Source of the DNA: an uncultured Alphaproteobacteria bacterium
GTDB lineage: Bacteria > Pseudomonadota > Alphaproteobacteria > HIMB59 > GCA-002718135
NCBI GenBank assembly: GCA_902586695.1
Contig: CACIIL010000004.1
Location: 1-62,323, forward strand
Direction: 5' to 3'
DNA: 62,323 nucleotides
Both the position numbers and the translations under genes were made by a program. Shown piece by piece: positions 50,062-58,800 of this stretch (the first letter of the stretch is position 1; each line of letters opens with the position of its first letter). Under the pieces are notes generated by a model. The model made no database searches, was not told the origin of the DNA, and saw only the letters and a list, made by a program, of their open reading frames with translations.

Positions 50062-52697
50062 TACTCACCATCTTGCTCACGAATTTCAATAGCTTTCTCT
50101 AGATCTACTGAAACAAGCTGAGATACTCCTTGCTCTGGCATTGTAACCCCAAATAAACGATTTACTCTTGCCATTGTCATTCTATGATGTGTTATAACTA
50201 AAAATTTTGTACTTGAAGTTTTAGCAATTTCTTCAACTAAAGTGCAAAAACGATCTACATTTGTATCGTCAAGTGGCGCATCAACTTCATCAAGAACACA
50301 AATTGGTGCAGGGTTTGAAAGAAATACTGCAAATAGTAATGAAAGCGCTGTTAAAGCTTGTTCACCCCCAGATAATAAATTTAAATTTTGTAGTTTTTTT
50401 CCAGGAGGACTTGCAAAAATTTCTAGTCCGGCTTGAAGAGGATCAGTTTCATCTGTAAATTTTAAATATGCCTTACCACCCCCAAAAAGTTGTACAAATA
50501 ATTTTTGAAAATTTTCATTAACAACACTATAAGCAGCTAATAAGCGTTGGCGTCCTTCTGTATTCAGTGAGTCTATTGCCTCACGCAATTTTGCTATAGC
50601 TGCTAGCAAATCACTTTGATCATTTTTAATTGAAGTTACTTTTCCTCCCAATTCTTCAGCTTCTTGCTCAGCTAATAAATTAACCCCTCCTAATCTTTCT
50701 TGCTCTGCTATTAGTCTTTCCAAACGTCTTTCTAAATCATTTATTTCACCAAGTGCTTTATTTGGATTAATCTGTGCTACATCAAAGAGACCATTTAACT
50801 CAACTCCCAAACGCTCCAATACTTGAGATCTCATTTGTTTTATTGTTTCATTTATTGTTTCTACACTTCCTTCAATTCGTATTTTTTCTTCACGTAAATC
50901 ATTTAATTTTACTTCTTCTAATTTTAGTTTTTTGTTTATTTCATTTGCTTCCTGTTCTTTTATTTGAAGTTCAGAAGAAATTTTATTATATTCTTTTTTA
51001 TTATCATCTATTAATTTTTGTAATCTTGTTTTTTCAGAAGATATAGTATTTGGCATAGATCGTAGTTCTTTAAGTTCATCAAAAAGTTTAATTTCTCTTT
51101 CTTTTAACTCATCAATTCTTTGTTTAGCTTTAGAAGATATATCCATCCACTGTTTTTCTTCTTTTGATAATTGTTTTAATCGTCTATTTTTTAATTGATC
51201 AAGTACTGCCTTAGTAGATGCATTTTGTTTTCCTTTAGATACATAACCATCCCAACGCCATACTTCTCCCTGTAAACTTACTAAAATTTGACCAGGAGTT
51301 AATTTGTTTTGTTCACTTAAAATATTAGATTTATCTTCAATTAATCCCACAAAATCTAGCTTTTTCTTAAGATTTTCTGGAGCTTTAATTAAATCTGAAA
51401 ACTTCTTTATTCCATTTGAAAATACAGATGATTGATTATTAGTTAGTATGCGCCAATGACTTCCTTGTTCATCATTTATTGATGCAATAAGTTCATCTGA
51501 AAAAACTGCTGCAACTGCCTTTTCATAACCATCTTCAAAATCTAAATAATCAATGATTGGGTTATTATTTTGTTGATTAGATGTGTTATATGAATTTTGA
51601 TCTAATGAATCTAAAAATAAATCACCTTGTTGTTTTTCGAGAATTGATTTTTCTTCTCTTACTCTTTCCATATTTTCTTTTGCATCATTAAATAAAAATT
51701 GTTCACGATCCATGTCATTTTTAATTTGTTGAATACGGATTTGTGTTTCCTCTACAGCTGAATTAGCTCTATCAATTTCTTTTTCTTGATTATCTAAATT
51801 AATAGTATTTTTTTGTAATTCGCCTGCAATTTTACTTTCATTAAGCCTCATATTTGGTAACAATTCTTGAACTTTTTCATATTTAACATTAAATCTAGAT
51901 ACTTCTTGAGTTTGGTCTGAAACGAGGTTGTCTTGCTTCTTCATTTTATTAGTTGCATCTTCTAATTTTAGTTTTTCTACTTCCCATTTTTTATAAAACA
52001 CTGCAGCTCTTGCTTTAGTAATATCTTTTTGAATATTCTTATAACGTTCAGCTTGTTTGGATTGTTTTTTAAGAACTTCTAATTGTTCTTCTTGATTTTT
52101 TAACAAATCTTTAACTCTCTCAAGATTTGTTTCTGTTGCATTTAAGCGTAATTCAGCTTCATGTCTTCTAGAATGTAGACCAGTAATTCCTGCAGCTTCT
52201 TCTAATAAATTTCTTCTTTGTTCAGGTTTTGCTGCAATGATTGCTCCAACTCTTCCTTGGCTAACCATAGATGTTGATCTTGCTCCTGTTGCTGCATCAG
52301 CAAATAATAATTGAACATCTTTTAGACGAACCTCTTTACCATTAACTCTATATTCAGAACCTTCACCCCTCCATATACGTCTAGTTACTTCAATTTCATC
52401 ACTTTGATTGAATAAACTTGGCGCACGTCTCTCCGAATTATCTAAATCTATAGTAACTTCAGCAATATCCCAAGCAGGACGGCCAGATGTGCCATTAAAT
52501 ATAACATCATCAAGTTCACTACCACGCATTTGTTTCGGGGAAAGTTCACCCATAACAAAACGAAATGCTTCTACTAGATTAGATTTTCCACAACCATTAG
52601 GTCCCACAATGCCTGTAAGGCCTTGTTCAATCACTACTTCTGTTGGTTCTACGAAGGACTTAAAGCCTTTAACTTTAAGCTTTTTAAATTTAATCAT
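50061..52697 (-). CDS. smc: Chromosome segregation protein SMC, short form
   Basis: An 878-residue condensin ATPase. The N-terminal head has Walker A GIVGPNGCGKSNLVEAF; the C-terminal head has signature LNLLSGGEQALTALSLL and Walker B ICVLDEVDAPLDDTN. A hinge-like region (about residues 375-505) separates two coiled-coil arms. Bacterial SMC is usually 1150-1200 residues; the missing length is in the arms, while both heads and the hinge look complete, so it should still form a ring. I recall SAR11 SMC being similarly short. scpA and scpB are not in the window. It follows the dsbA-like gene by 3 bp. Confidence 0.93.
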   Translation of the reverse strand: MIKFKKLKVKGFKSFVEPTEVVIEQGLTGIVGPNGCGKSNLVEAFRFVMGELSPKQMRGSELDDVIFNGTSGRPAWDIAEVTIDLDNSERRAPSLFNQSDEIEVTRRIWRGEGSEYRVNGKEVRLKDVQLLFADAATGARSTSMVSQGRVGAIIAAKPEQRRNLLEEAAGITGLHSRRHEAELRLNATETNLERVKDLLKNQEEQLEVLKKQSKQAERYKNIQKDITKARAAVFYKKWEVEKLKLEDATNKMKKQDNLVSDQTQEVSRFNVKYEKVQELLPNMRLNESKIAGELQKNTINLDNQEKEIDRANSAVEETQIRIQQIKNDMDREQFLFNDAKENMERVREEKSILEKQQGDLFLDSLDQNSYNTSNQQNNNPIIDYLDFEDGYEKAVAAVFSDELIASINDEQGSHWRILTNNQSSVFSNGIKKFSDLIKAPENLKKKLDFVGLIEDKSNILSEQNKLTPGQILVSLQGEVWRWDGYVSKGKQNASTKAVLDQLKNRRLKQLSKEEKQWMDISSKAKQRIDELKEREIKLFDELKELRSMPNTISSEKTRLQKLIDDNKKEYNKISSELQIKEQEANEINKKLKLEEVKLNDLREEKIRIEGSVETINETIKQMRSQVLERLGVELNGLFDVAQINPNKALGEINDLERRLERLIAEQERLGGVNLLAEQEAEELGGKVTSIKNDQSDLLAAIAKLREAIDSLNTEGRQRLLAAYSVVNENFQKLFVQLFGGGKAYLKFTDETDPLQAGLEIFASPPGKKLQNLNLLSGGEQALTALSLLFAVFLSNPAPICVLDEVDAPLDDTNVDRFCTLVEEIAKTSSTKFLVITHHRMTMARVNRLFGVTMPEQGVSQLVSVDLEKAIEIREQDGE

Positions 52698-52700
52698 CAG

Positions 52701-53318
52701 TTATTCTGATAATATTTTATCAATGATTTGTCTAAATTCTTTTGTATTTTTATTTCCTTCAACAAGGTTGCCATTAACGATAAATGATGGTGTTGAGCGA
52801 ATATTAAAGTCATTTTGAGCTGCCATTACCGCTTCTAATATTTCATTTTCAATATCTAAATTACTATAACAGCTATCAAATTCATCTTTTGTCATACCAC
52901 CACTTTGCATAATTTTATAAAGCTCTTTTTTTGTTACGGTAGGATCTCTATTTACCCATTTAGACTGAAGTTGATATAGGACATTCATATAATCGTATCG
53001 AACTTCATTAGGGATACAACGCATCATCATACTTCCTAGTAAAGCAGGATAATTAAAAGGAAAATCTCTAAAAATCATTCTAACTTTACCAGTATCAATA
53101 TATTCTGTTTTTAAATCCGGTAGAGTATTTTTGTGAAAATTTGCGCAATGGCTGCAAGACATTGAAGCATATTCTATTATAGTGATGGGCGCATCTTCAT
53201 CACCAATTACAAAATCATTTTCTGAAATATTTAGAGCCGATAAATCTATAGCAAATACTGACAAATTAGGAAAAGTTGTAAATAAACTTAAAAAAATTAT
53301 AAATAATATTTTTTTCAT
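52701..53318 (-). CDS. DsbA-family periplasmic thiol-disulfide oxidoreductase
   Basis: A 205-residue secreted thioredoxin-fold protein. A signal peptide ends near FPNLSVFA, and the active site is CSHC in YASMSCSHCANFHKNTLPDL, with the cis-proline loop at IRSTPSFIVNG. DsbA-like proteins at this locus (DUF721 - dsbA - smc) are conserved in alphaproteobacteria, suggesting the long-standing neighbours rather than a shared function. Confidence 0.9.
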   Translation of the reverse strand: MKKILFIIFLSLFTTFPNLSVFAIDLSALNISENDFVIGDEDAPITIIEYASMSCSHCANFHKNTLPDLKTEYIDTGKVRMIFRDFPFNYPALLGSMMMRCIPNEVRYDYMNVLYQLQSKWVNRDPTVTKKELYKIMQSGGMTKDEFDSCYSNLDIENEILEAVMAAQNDFNIRSTPSFIVNGNLVEGNKNTKEFRQIIDKILSE

Positions 53319-53320
53319 TA

Positions 53321-53836
53321 TTAATCCTCTCTCTTAATAGATACACCTAAATTAACAATAGATTTTTCTAAATCCTTATCTTGTATTTTATCTATATTAT
53401 TCCGAATATTGTCAAATTCTTCTGAACTAATTGTTCTATCTTTAGACTTTTTTAATTTTATATTTTTTTTTGGAACAAAATTTTGTTGTAATCTAAGATC
53501 TGAAATAGCTTTATATCCAAAATAACTATTTATTTTTTCAATAATAGTATCTTTATAGTGTTGAAATTCTACTGCAGCAGCAGGAGATACTTTTACATGC
53601 AGAAAATTTTTATAAATAGGTTCATCGAATTCATTAAAGTCATTAGTAATCCTTGAAATTTTATCAGGCTCTGAATGATCAGCAAAAAAATTACCCACAA
53701 TTTGAGGCCATTTTGATAGTATCAAAAATTCGATTTTACCAAATTTTGCAGAATATGATCTATTTACTTTTTTAAGTGTTTCTCCAATTTTTTTTGGTAT
53801 AAATGTTCTTTTTGACTCACTATTTTTCATATTCAT
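53321..53836 (-). CDS. DUF721 domain-containing protein
   Basis: About 171 residues. The N-terminal half has the DUF721 (Zn-ribbon-containing RNA-binding-like) pattern FGKIEFLILSKWPQIVGNFFADHSEPDKI and LHVKVSPAAAVEFQHYKDTIIEKIN; the C-terminal part is charged. The precise function is not known. The start is at 53836 or 53830 (MNMKNSE / MKNSE); the frame is open further into mutY but such a start would overlap it. It is divergent from mutY, about 50 bp apart, as in many alphaproteobacteria. Confidence 0.8.
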   Translation of the reverse strand: MNMKNSESKRTFIPKKIGETLKKVNRSYSAKFGKIEFLILSKWPQIVGNFFADHSEPDKISRITNDFNEFDEPIYKNFLHVKVSPAAAVEFQHYKDTIIEKINSYFGYKAISDLRLQQNFVPKKNIKLKKSKDRTISSEEFDNIRNNIDKIQDKDLEKSIVNLGVSIKRED

Positions 53837-53885
53837 TGTTATATATAAATGTATACCTCTTAACTGTGAAAGCAATAAGATACAT

Positions 53886-54926
53886 ATGGAAAAACAAATA
53901 ATTTCTTCACTTCTCAATTGGTACTTAAATAATCAGAGAGATTTACCTTGGCGAAAACTTCAAAAAAATAAAAGGTTAAATCCTTATTATATTTTTGTAA
54001 GTGAATATATGCTGCAACAAACTTCCGTACCAACTGTTAAAAAACGCTTTGAAGAATTCATTGGGAAGTGGCCAACACTTAAAAATCTTTCAAAAATCTC
54101 TGAAGCACAAATACTCAAGTTCTGGTCTGGGTTAGGATATTATTCACGTGCAAGAAATCTTTTAAAGGCTGCAAAAATTATAAACAAAGAATTTAACAAC
54201 AAAATACCTAATTCCTACAATACATTAATTAATTTGCCTGGAATTGGAGAATATACTGCCAAGGCAATAATGGGCATTGGTTATAATAAACCAGTCATGC
54301 CATTAGATGCAAATATAGAAAGAATAATCGCTCGACTGTATGCTTATGAAAAACCTATAATAAAAATTAAAAAACAATTAAATCAGAAAGCAACAAAATT
54401 TATTTCAAAAAAAAATTCATCTGACTTGATACAATCATTTATGGATTATGGATCGATGATTTGCACACCAAGAAATCCTAGCTGCATAAGTTGTAATATA
54501 AGCAAATATTGTTTGGCATTTCAAAAAAAAATTCAAAATAAAATTCCTAAAAAAATAATGAAACAAAAAAAGAAACCAAAAAAATATACTAGGGCATATG
54601 TGCTTTTAAATGAAAATAATGAAATTTTAGTTAGAACTAGATCACCAAAAGGAATGTTAGCTTCTATGTTGGAGGTACCAAATGACTTATGGGTAGAAAA
54701 AAAATCTTTATTACAAAATGATGAAGTTGTTAAAATACTTAATAGTAATTTTGATATTAAAGGATCTATAATATATCCATTTAGTCACTTTAATTTACAT
54801 GCTGAAGTTTATTACAAGCAAATTAAAAAAAATAAATTTCCAAAGACAAAATGGCTTAATATATCGAAATATTCTAATTCTCAATTACCCACCGTAATGA
54901 AAAAAATTGTCGAAGTTGCTCTTTAG
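53886..54926 (+). CDS. mutY: Adenine DNA glycosylase MutY
   Basis: A 346-residue base-excision repair enzyme removing adenine paired with 8-oxoguanine. The helix-hairpin-helix LPGIGEYTAKAIMGIGYNKPVMPLDANIERI carries the catalytic aspartate, the first catalytic glutamate is in FVSEYMLQQT, and the [4Fe-4S] ligands are C-x6-C-x2-C-x5-C in CTPRNPSCISCNISKYC. A C-terminal NUDIX-like recognition domain (ARAYVLLNENNEILVRTR) is complete. Confidence 0.95.
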   Translation: MEKQIISSLLNWYLNNQRDLPWRKLQKNKRLNPYYIFVSEYMLQQTSVPTVKKRFEEFIGKWPTLKNLSKISEAQILKFWSGLGYYSRARNLLKAAKIINKEFNNKIPNSYNTLINLPGIGEYTAKAIMGIGYNKPVMPLDANIERIIARLYAYEKPIIKIKKQLNQKATKFISKKNSSDLIQSFMDYGSMICTPRNPSCISCNISKYCLAFQKKIQNKIPKKIMKQKKKPKKYTRAYVLLNENNEILVRTRSPKGMLASMLEVPNDLWVEKKSLLQNDEVVKILNSNFDIKGSIIYPFSHFNLHAEVYYKQIKKNKFPKTKWLNISKYSNSQLPTVMKKIVEVAL

Positions 54927-54974
54927 TTTAAGAATAGTACTAGACTATAATTTTAAAATTAACTAAAAAAAATA

Positions 54975-55880
54975 ATGGATGAAATTTTTCCTAAAGGAGC
55001 CGCATGGATTGATGGGCAGTTTGTAAAATTGTCTGATGCAAAAATTCCAATTTTAGATTGGGGTTTTCTGAGATCAGATGCAACATATGATGTTGTGCAT
55101 GTTTGGAAAGGTTATTTTTTTCGATTAGATCATCATATCGATCGTTTTTTTCAATCGACTAAAAAATTGCGTATGCCTTGCAAGATGTCACGCAATCAAT
55201 TAAAAAAAATTTTAGCTGGTTGTGTTAAAAATGCTGGATTAGAAAATGCTTACGTTGAAATGATACAAACAAGAGGTGTGTCACCTAATTTTGTAAGAGA
55301 TCCAAGACAGGCAACACCTCGTGTGATTGCTTTCGCAGTTCCTTTTGGTTGGATATTAAAACCAGAAGATTTTGAAAAAGGATTAGATGTTTTATTAACT
55401 GATATTAAAAGAATACCCCCAAATTCTGTGGATCCTACTATTAAGAACTATCATTGGATGGATCTTGTAACTGGAATGTTAAATGCTTATGAAAAAGGTC
55501 ATCACACAGCTTTATTATTAGATGAACATAATAATGTTACAGAAGGTCCTGGTTTTAATATATTTTGTGTTGATCAAACTGGTATTATTACTCCCAAATT
55601 AGGAGTTTTAGAGGGTATTACAAGAAAAACAGTATTTGATCTATCAGATGAATTAGGGATTAATATTTCAAAAAAATCAATTTCAATTAAAAAACTTAAA
55701 ACAGCAAAAGAATTATTTGCCTCTTCAACTGCAGGTGGAATTATGCCTATTACTAAAATTTCAGGTAAAAATATTGGCTTAGGTAAGGTTGGAGATGTTA
55801 CAAGAAAAATTCATAAACTATATTGGCAAAAACATCTTGATCCTAATTGGATTACTTCAGTTAATGATATTCTAAAATAA
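54975..55880 (+). CDS. Class IV PLP aminotransferase, (R)-amine-transaminase-like
   Basis: A 301-residue fold type IV PLP enzyme, the group of branched-chain and D-amino-acid aminotransferases. The PLP lysine is in DPTIKNYHWMDLV, with LTEGPGFNIF-type (VTEGPGFNIFCVD) and TAGGIMPIT motifs. IPILDWGFLRSDATYDVV and VWKGYFFRLDHHIDRF resemble, from memory, the fungal (R)-selective amine:pyruvate transaminases more than IlvE, and DPTIKN is shared with them. It stands alone behind mutY, with 48 bp between them. The substrate is unproven: BCAA, a D-amino acid or an amine. Confidence 0.85.
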   Translation: MDEIFPKGAAWIDGQFVKLSDAKIPILDWGFLRSDATYDVVHVWKGYFFRLDHHIDRFFQSTKKLRMPCKMSRNQLKKILAGCVKNAGLENAYVEMIQTRGVSPNFVRDPRQATPRVIAFAVPFGWILKPEDFEKGLDVLLTDIKRIPPNSVDPTIKNYHWMDLVTGMLNAYEKGHHTALLLDEHNNVTEGPGFNIFCVDQTGIITPKLGVLEGITRKTVFDLSDELGINISKKSISIKKLKTAKELFASSTAGGIMPITKISGKNIGLGKVGDVTRKIHKLYWQKHLDPNWITSVNDILK

Positions 55881-55977
55881 AAACTCTAAATTTTATTAAA
55901 TTGAGTATTTTTTTCTTTAATTATTATTTATTTTAGAATAAAAATTTAATATATGATGGTAATTTAGAATATTTTTT

Positions 55978-56865
55978 ATGTTTATTTTTCGTTTTTTTAT
56001 AATTTTATTTATTTCCTTTAATGTTTTTGCTGGCGATGAAAAGAAAGCAAAGAAAAGAATTTTAGATAGTTTTACAAGCAGTTTATCTTCAGCAATGGAA
56101 AATTTTTTAGATGGAGATGGTGAAACAAAAGTTCAAATTGATTTTGGTGAAGATTACAAACCTGAATTTTCTATAGTAACTGTTAGACCTATATCTAAAC
56201 ATCACAGTGTAGATGCAACATTTATCCAACTTCAACTTAATGATCATAAAATCAGAGGTGATGGAAGACTATCTGCAAATTTAGGAATTGGTTATCGTAA
56301 ACTTTCAGATAGTAAAAGTTCAATTACTGGGGCAAATGTTTTTCTTGACTATGATGAAGAAGGAAATGCGAGAGCAAGTATTGGATTAGAGCTTAAATCA
56401 TCTTCCTTTGAACTTTTAGCAAATTATTATGCAGGTATAAGTGGTGCGCAGACTGTTGGGGATTATACCGAAAGAACACTTGATGGGACTGATGTAACAG
56501 CAGTTGGTCAAGTACCTTATTTACCTTGGGCAAATATTGTTGCTAGTCATTACGAATGGGAAGCAGATAAAAACTCAAAAAATTCAAAAGGTGATAAGAT
56601 AAGCTTAGAGATGACATTAACACCAAATTTGATAGCAGAAGTTGGTTATGATGATAACAACATTTCTGGAACAAGTAATTTTGCTAAAATAATGTTTGTT
56701 TATCCAGGAAGAGAATCATCACCAGCAGCTTCTACTGACCTTGTAAGTAAAAAAGCTTTTGTTCAAAGTGATATGAGTTTTGAACTTCTTAGTATTGTAA
56801 GAAGATCAAATAAACAAGCTATTGAGTCTGAAGGGACTGGCGTAGTAATTTCGAGGCTAAATTAA
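55978..56865 (+). CDS. Inverse-autotransporter-type beta-barrel protein without passenger
   Basis: A 295-residue outer-membrane candidate with a signal peptide ending near FNVFA (residue 18). After a short helical stretch (KKRILDSFTSSLSSAMENFL) come alternating amphipathic strands with the inverse autotransporter pattern: FIQLQLNDH, GDGRLSANLGIGYR, GANVFLDYDEEGNARASIGLELKSSSFELLANYYAGISGA. In intimin/invasin proteins a large passenger follows the barrel; here the protein ends after it. The stop overlaps the next gene, a secreted protein, by one base, so the two are translated together and may form a two-gene surface system. That role is inference. Confidence 0.68.
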   Translation: MFIFRFFIILFISFNVFAGDEKKAKKRILDSFTSSLSSAMENFLDGDGETKVQIDFGEDYKPEFSIVTVRPISKHHSVDATFIQLQLNDHKIRGDGRLSANLGIGYRKLSDSKSSITGANVFLDYDEEGNARASIGLELKSSSFELLANYYAGISGAQTVGDYTERTLDGTDVTAVGQVPYLPWANIVASHYEWEADKNSKNSKGDKISLEMTLTPNLIAEVGYDDNNISGTSNFAKIMFVYPGRESSPAASTDLVSKKAFVQSDMSFELLSIVRRSNKQAIESEGTGVVISRLN

Positions 56866-57659
56866 TGAAAAAATTTATATCAATCTTCTCAACTATAATT
56901 TTTATATTATTTTATAATTCTTATGCGATTAGTGCCACAGGTCCTGCAACAGTATACAAGGTTACCATAACAAAAATAGAATTATGTACAGCAGTTCCAC
57001 TTGCTAATGAGCATGATGTAACATGCACAGGAGCTACTACAGTAGGATCAGGTAGCAAGACATTTGATGTTGCTTCAGTTAGTGCTGGTGCTGATGTGGG
57101 ATCATATGTTTCAACTACTGGTCTTCCAATAGGAACTACTTTTACTCATGCTAGACCAACTATTTCAAGAGCATTCACAATTAAAGGATATGCAGAAGCA
57201 GATAGTAATTGTTTTTGTAGGACAGAATCAGATTCTACTTATGACTCTACGAATGGTAAATATAAAACTGTGCAATTTGGTTATTGTGAAGCTAATGCAA
57301 CTGATGCAGCAGCAAATGCAGAAGAAAATGAACTTTACCTAGGAACAGATACTGGTGCAGGAGGAACAGTAATTTGTGGAAATGCAGCTTGCAATAGTGG
57401 TAATAATTCTACTAGTTATTCAAAGACTCAATCGGGTTTAAATTATCAATATGGCCTTGCTATTTCAGATCCTGATACTAGTACAGATACCTTTCAGATG
57501 ATTTTTAAATTGGAATCTCCTTATACAGTAGGTTTAACAGCTCCTAAAATAGAATTAGCTTTTGGAACCTTAACATCTCTATATGCTTATGAATGGACTG
57601 ATGAAAAATGTTTTGTTGATGCATATTATCCAAGATCAACATCAACTATTACTGATTAG
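56865..57659 (+). CDS. Secreted cysteine-containing protein of unknown function
   Basis: A 264-residue protein with a signal peptide (cleavage near YAISA, about residue 24). The mature part is rich in Thr, Ser, Ala and Gly, unlike the Lys/Ile/Asn-rich proteins around it, and has about nine cysteines, with pairs such as CFCR and CGNAAC that suggest disulfides. The start ATG overlaps the stop of the beta-barrel gene. It could be the surface-exposed partner of the barrel or an independent adhesin or binding protein. No family recognised; the unusual composition may reflect extracellular exposure or acquisition by transfer. Confidence 0.65.
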   Translation: MKKFISIFSTIIFILFYNSYAISATGPATVYKVTITKIELCTAVPLANEHDVTCTGATTVGSGSKTFDVASVSAGADVGSYVSTTGLPIGTTFTHARPTISRAFTIKGYAEADSNCFCRTESDSTYDSTNGKYKTVQFGYCEANATDAAANAEENELYLGTDTGAGGTVICGNAACNSGNNSTSYSKTQSGLNYQYGLAISDPDTSTDTFQMIFKLESPYTVGLTAPKIELAFGTLTSLYAYEWTDEKCFVDAYYPRSTSTITD

Positions 57660-57664
57660 ATTTT

Positions 57665-58738
57665 TTAGTTTAATTTTTTATCTCTGTATTCAGCTCTAAC
57701 ATCATCAAGTAAAATTGATTTTGATTTATTTTTTATATGCCAAAAGTCCCATCCATTACAACTTGGCAGACCCTGAACTTTTGCCCCTAGTTGATGAATA
57801 GACCCCGATAAACCTTTTATTTTGAGAGTTCCATCAATACTAACTGTTGCTTTGTAGCGTTCTTTCTTATCTGTAAGTACTGCTCCAGGTGGAATAATTC
57901 CTTGTTCAACTAATTCACCGAAAGGGATTTTAGGTAAGTCTTTTCTACTTTTAGCCATTGATACGGTTTCATCTGAAAGGGGATTTGTGTTTTTTAATCT
58001 TTTCTTTGCAAGTTTGATGTAATCTTTATCTTGTTCAAAACCAATAAAATTACGCTTTAATTTTTTTGCCATTACCGCTGTTGTTCCTGAGCCTAAGAAA
58101 GGATCAAGTACCATATCACCTGCATTTGTAGAGGATACCATAATCCGATAAAGAAGAGCTTCTGGCTTTTGTGTTGGATGTGAACGTTGATTATTATTTT
58201 CTCTTAAACGTTCTTTACCTGCACAAATTGGTATGTACCAATCACTGCGCATTTGTTTACCATCATTAAGTTCTTTTAAATTTTGATAATTAAAAGTGTA
58301 TTTTGCTTTTCGTGAAGTTGTGCACCAGAGCAATGTTTCATGAGCATTGGTAAAACGTGTACCTCGAAAATTAGGCATAGGATTTGTTTTATGCCAAATA
58401 ATATCATTTAAAATCCAAAAACCAAGATTTTGAATAGATGTGCCTAGACGCAGTATATTGTGATAGCTTCCAATTACCCAAAGAGTACCACCATCTTTTA
58501 ATACTCTCTTGCATTCTTTTAACCATATTAAACAAAATTCATCATAAGCCTTATACGTTTCAAATTTATCCCAATCATTAGTAACCGCTTCAACCGCTGT
58601 TTGGTCTGGTCGATATAGAGTATCTCTTAATTGCAGATTATAAGGAGGGTCTGCAAAAACAAGATCAATTGATTTATCAGGAATTTTTTTCATTAGCTCC
58701 AAGCTATCTCCTTGCGTGATCGAATTTTTCTTAATCAT
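57665..58738 (-). CDS. ccrM: CcrM-type adenine-N6 DNA methyltransferase (GANTC)
   Basis: A 357-residue beta-class DNA methyltransferase. DPPY (30-33) in LVFADPPYNLQL and the SAM motif in MVLDPFLGSGTTAVMAKKL are intact, and the C-terminal RAMA-like domain (GLSGSIHQLGAKVQGLPSCNGWDFWHI) is typical of cell-cycle-regulated CcrM. It should methylate GANTC sites after replication and time gene expression in the cell cycle. Three GANTC sites lie in the 62-bp region just upstream. It follows rnhB on the same strand, with no restriction gene nearby, so it is a solitary regulatory enzyme. Confidence 0.93.
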   Translation of the reverse strand: MIKKNSITQGDSLELMKKIPDKSIDLVFADPPYNLQLRDTLYRPDQTAVEAVTNDWDKFETYKAYDEFCLIWLKECKRVLKDGGTLWVIGSYHNILRLGTSIQNLGFWILNDIIWHKTNPMPNFRGTRFTNAHETLLWCTTSRKAKYTFNYQNLKELNDGKQMRSDWYIPICAGKERLRENNNQRSHPTQKPEALLYRIMVSSTNAGDMVLDPFLGSGTTAVMAKKLKRNFIGFEQDKDYIKLAKKRLKNTNPLSDETVSMAKSRKDLPKIPFGELVEQGIIPPGAVLTDKKERYKATVSIDGTLKIKGLSGSIHQLGAKVQGLPSCNGWDFWHIKNKSKSILLDDVRAEYRDKKLN

Positions 58739-58800
58739 CTAAAAAGAATCTTTAAGGACAAAAGGAATCTCGTCAACGGAGTTATCAACAGGGAGAATCT
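58739..58800 (-). promoter_or_regulatory. Cluster of three GANTC sites upstream of ccrM
   Basis: GAATC occurs at 58746-58750, 58765-58769 and 58795-58799, three CcrM targets within 54 bp directly before the ccrM start. A TTATCAACA sequence, one base off a DnaA box, lies between the second and third. The arrangement suggests methylation-dependent control of ccrM; this is inference from position and known Caulobacter biology. Confidence 0.6.
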
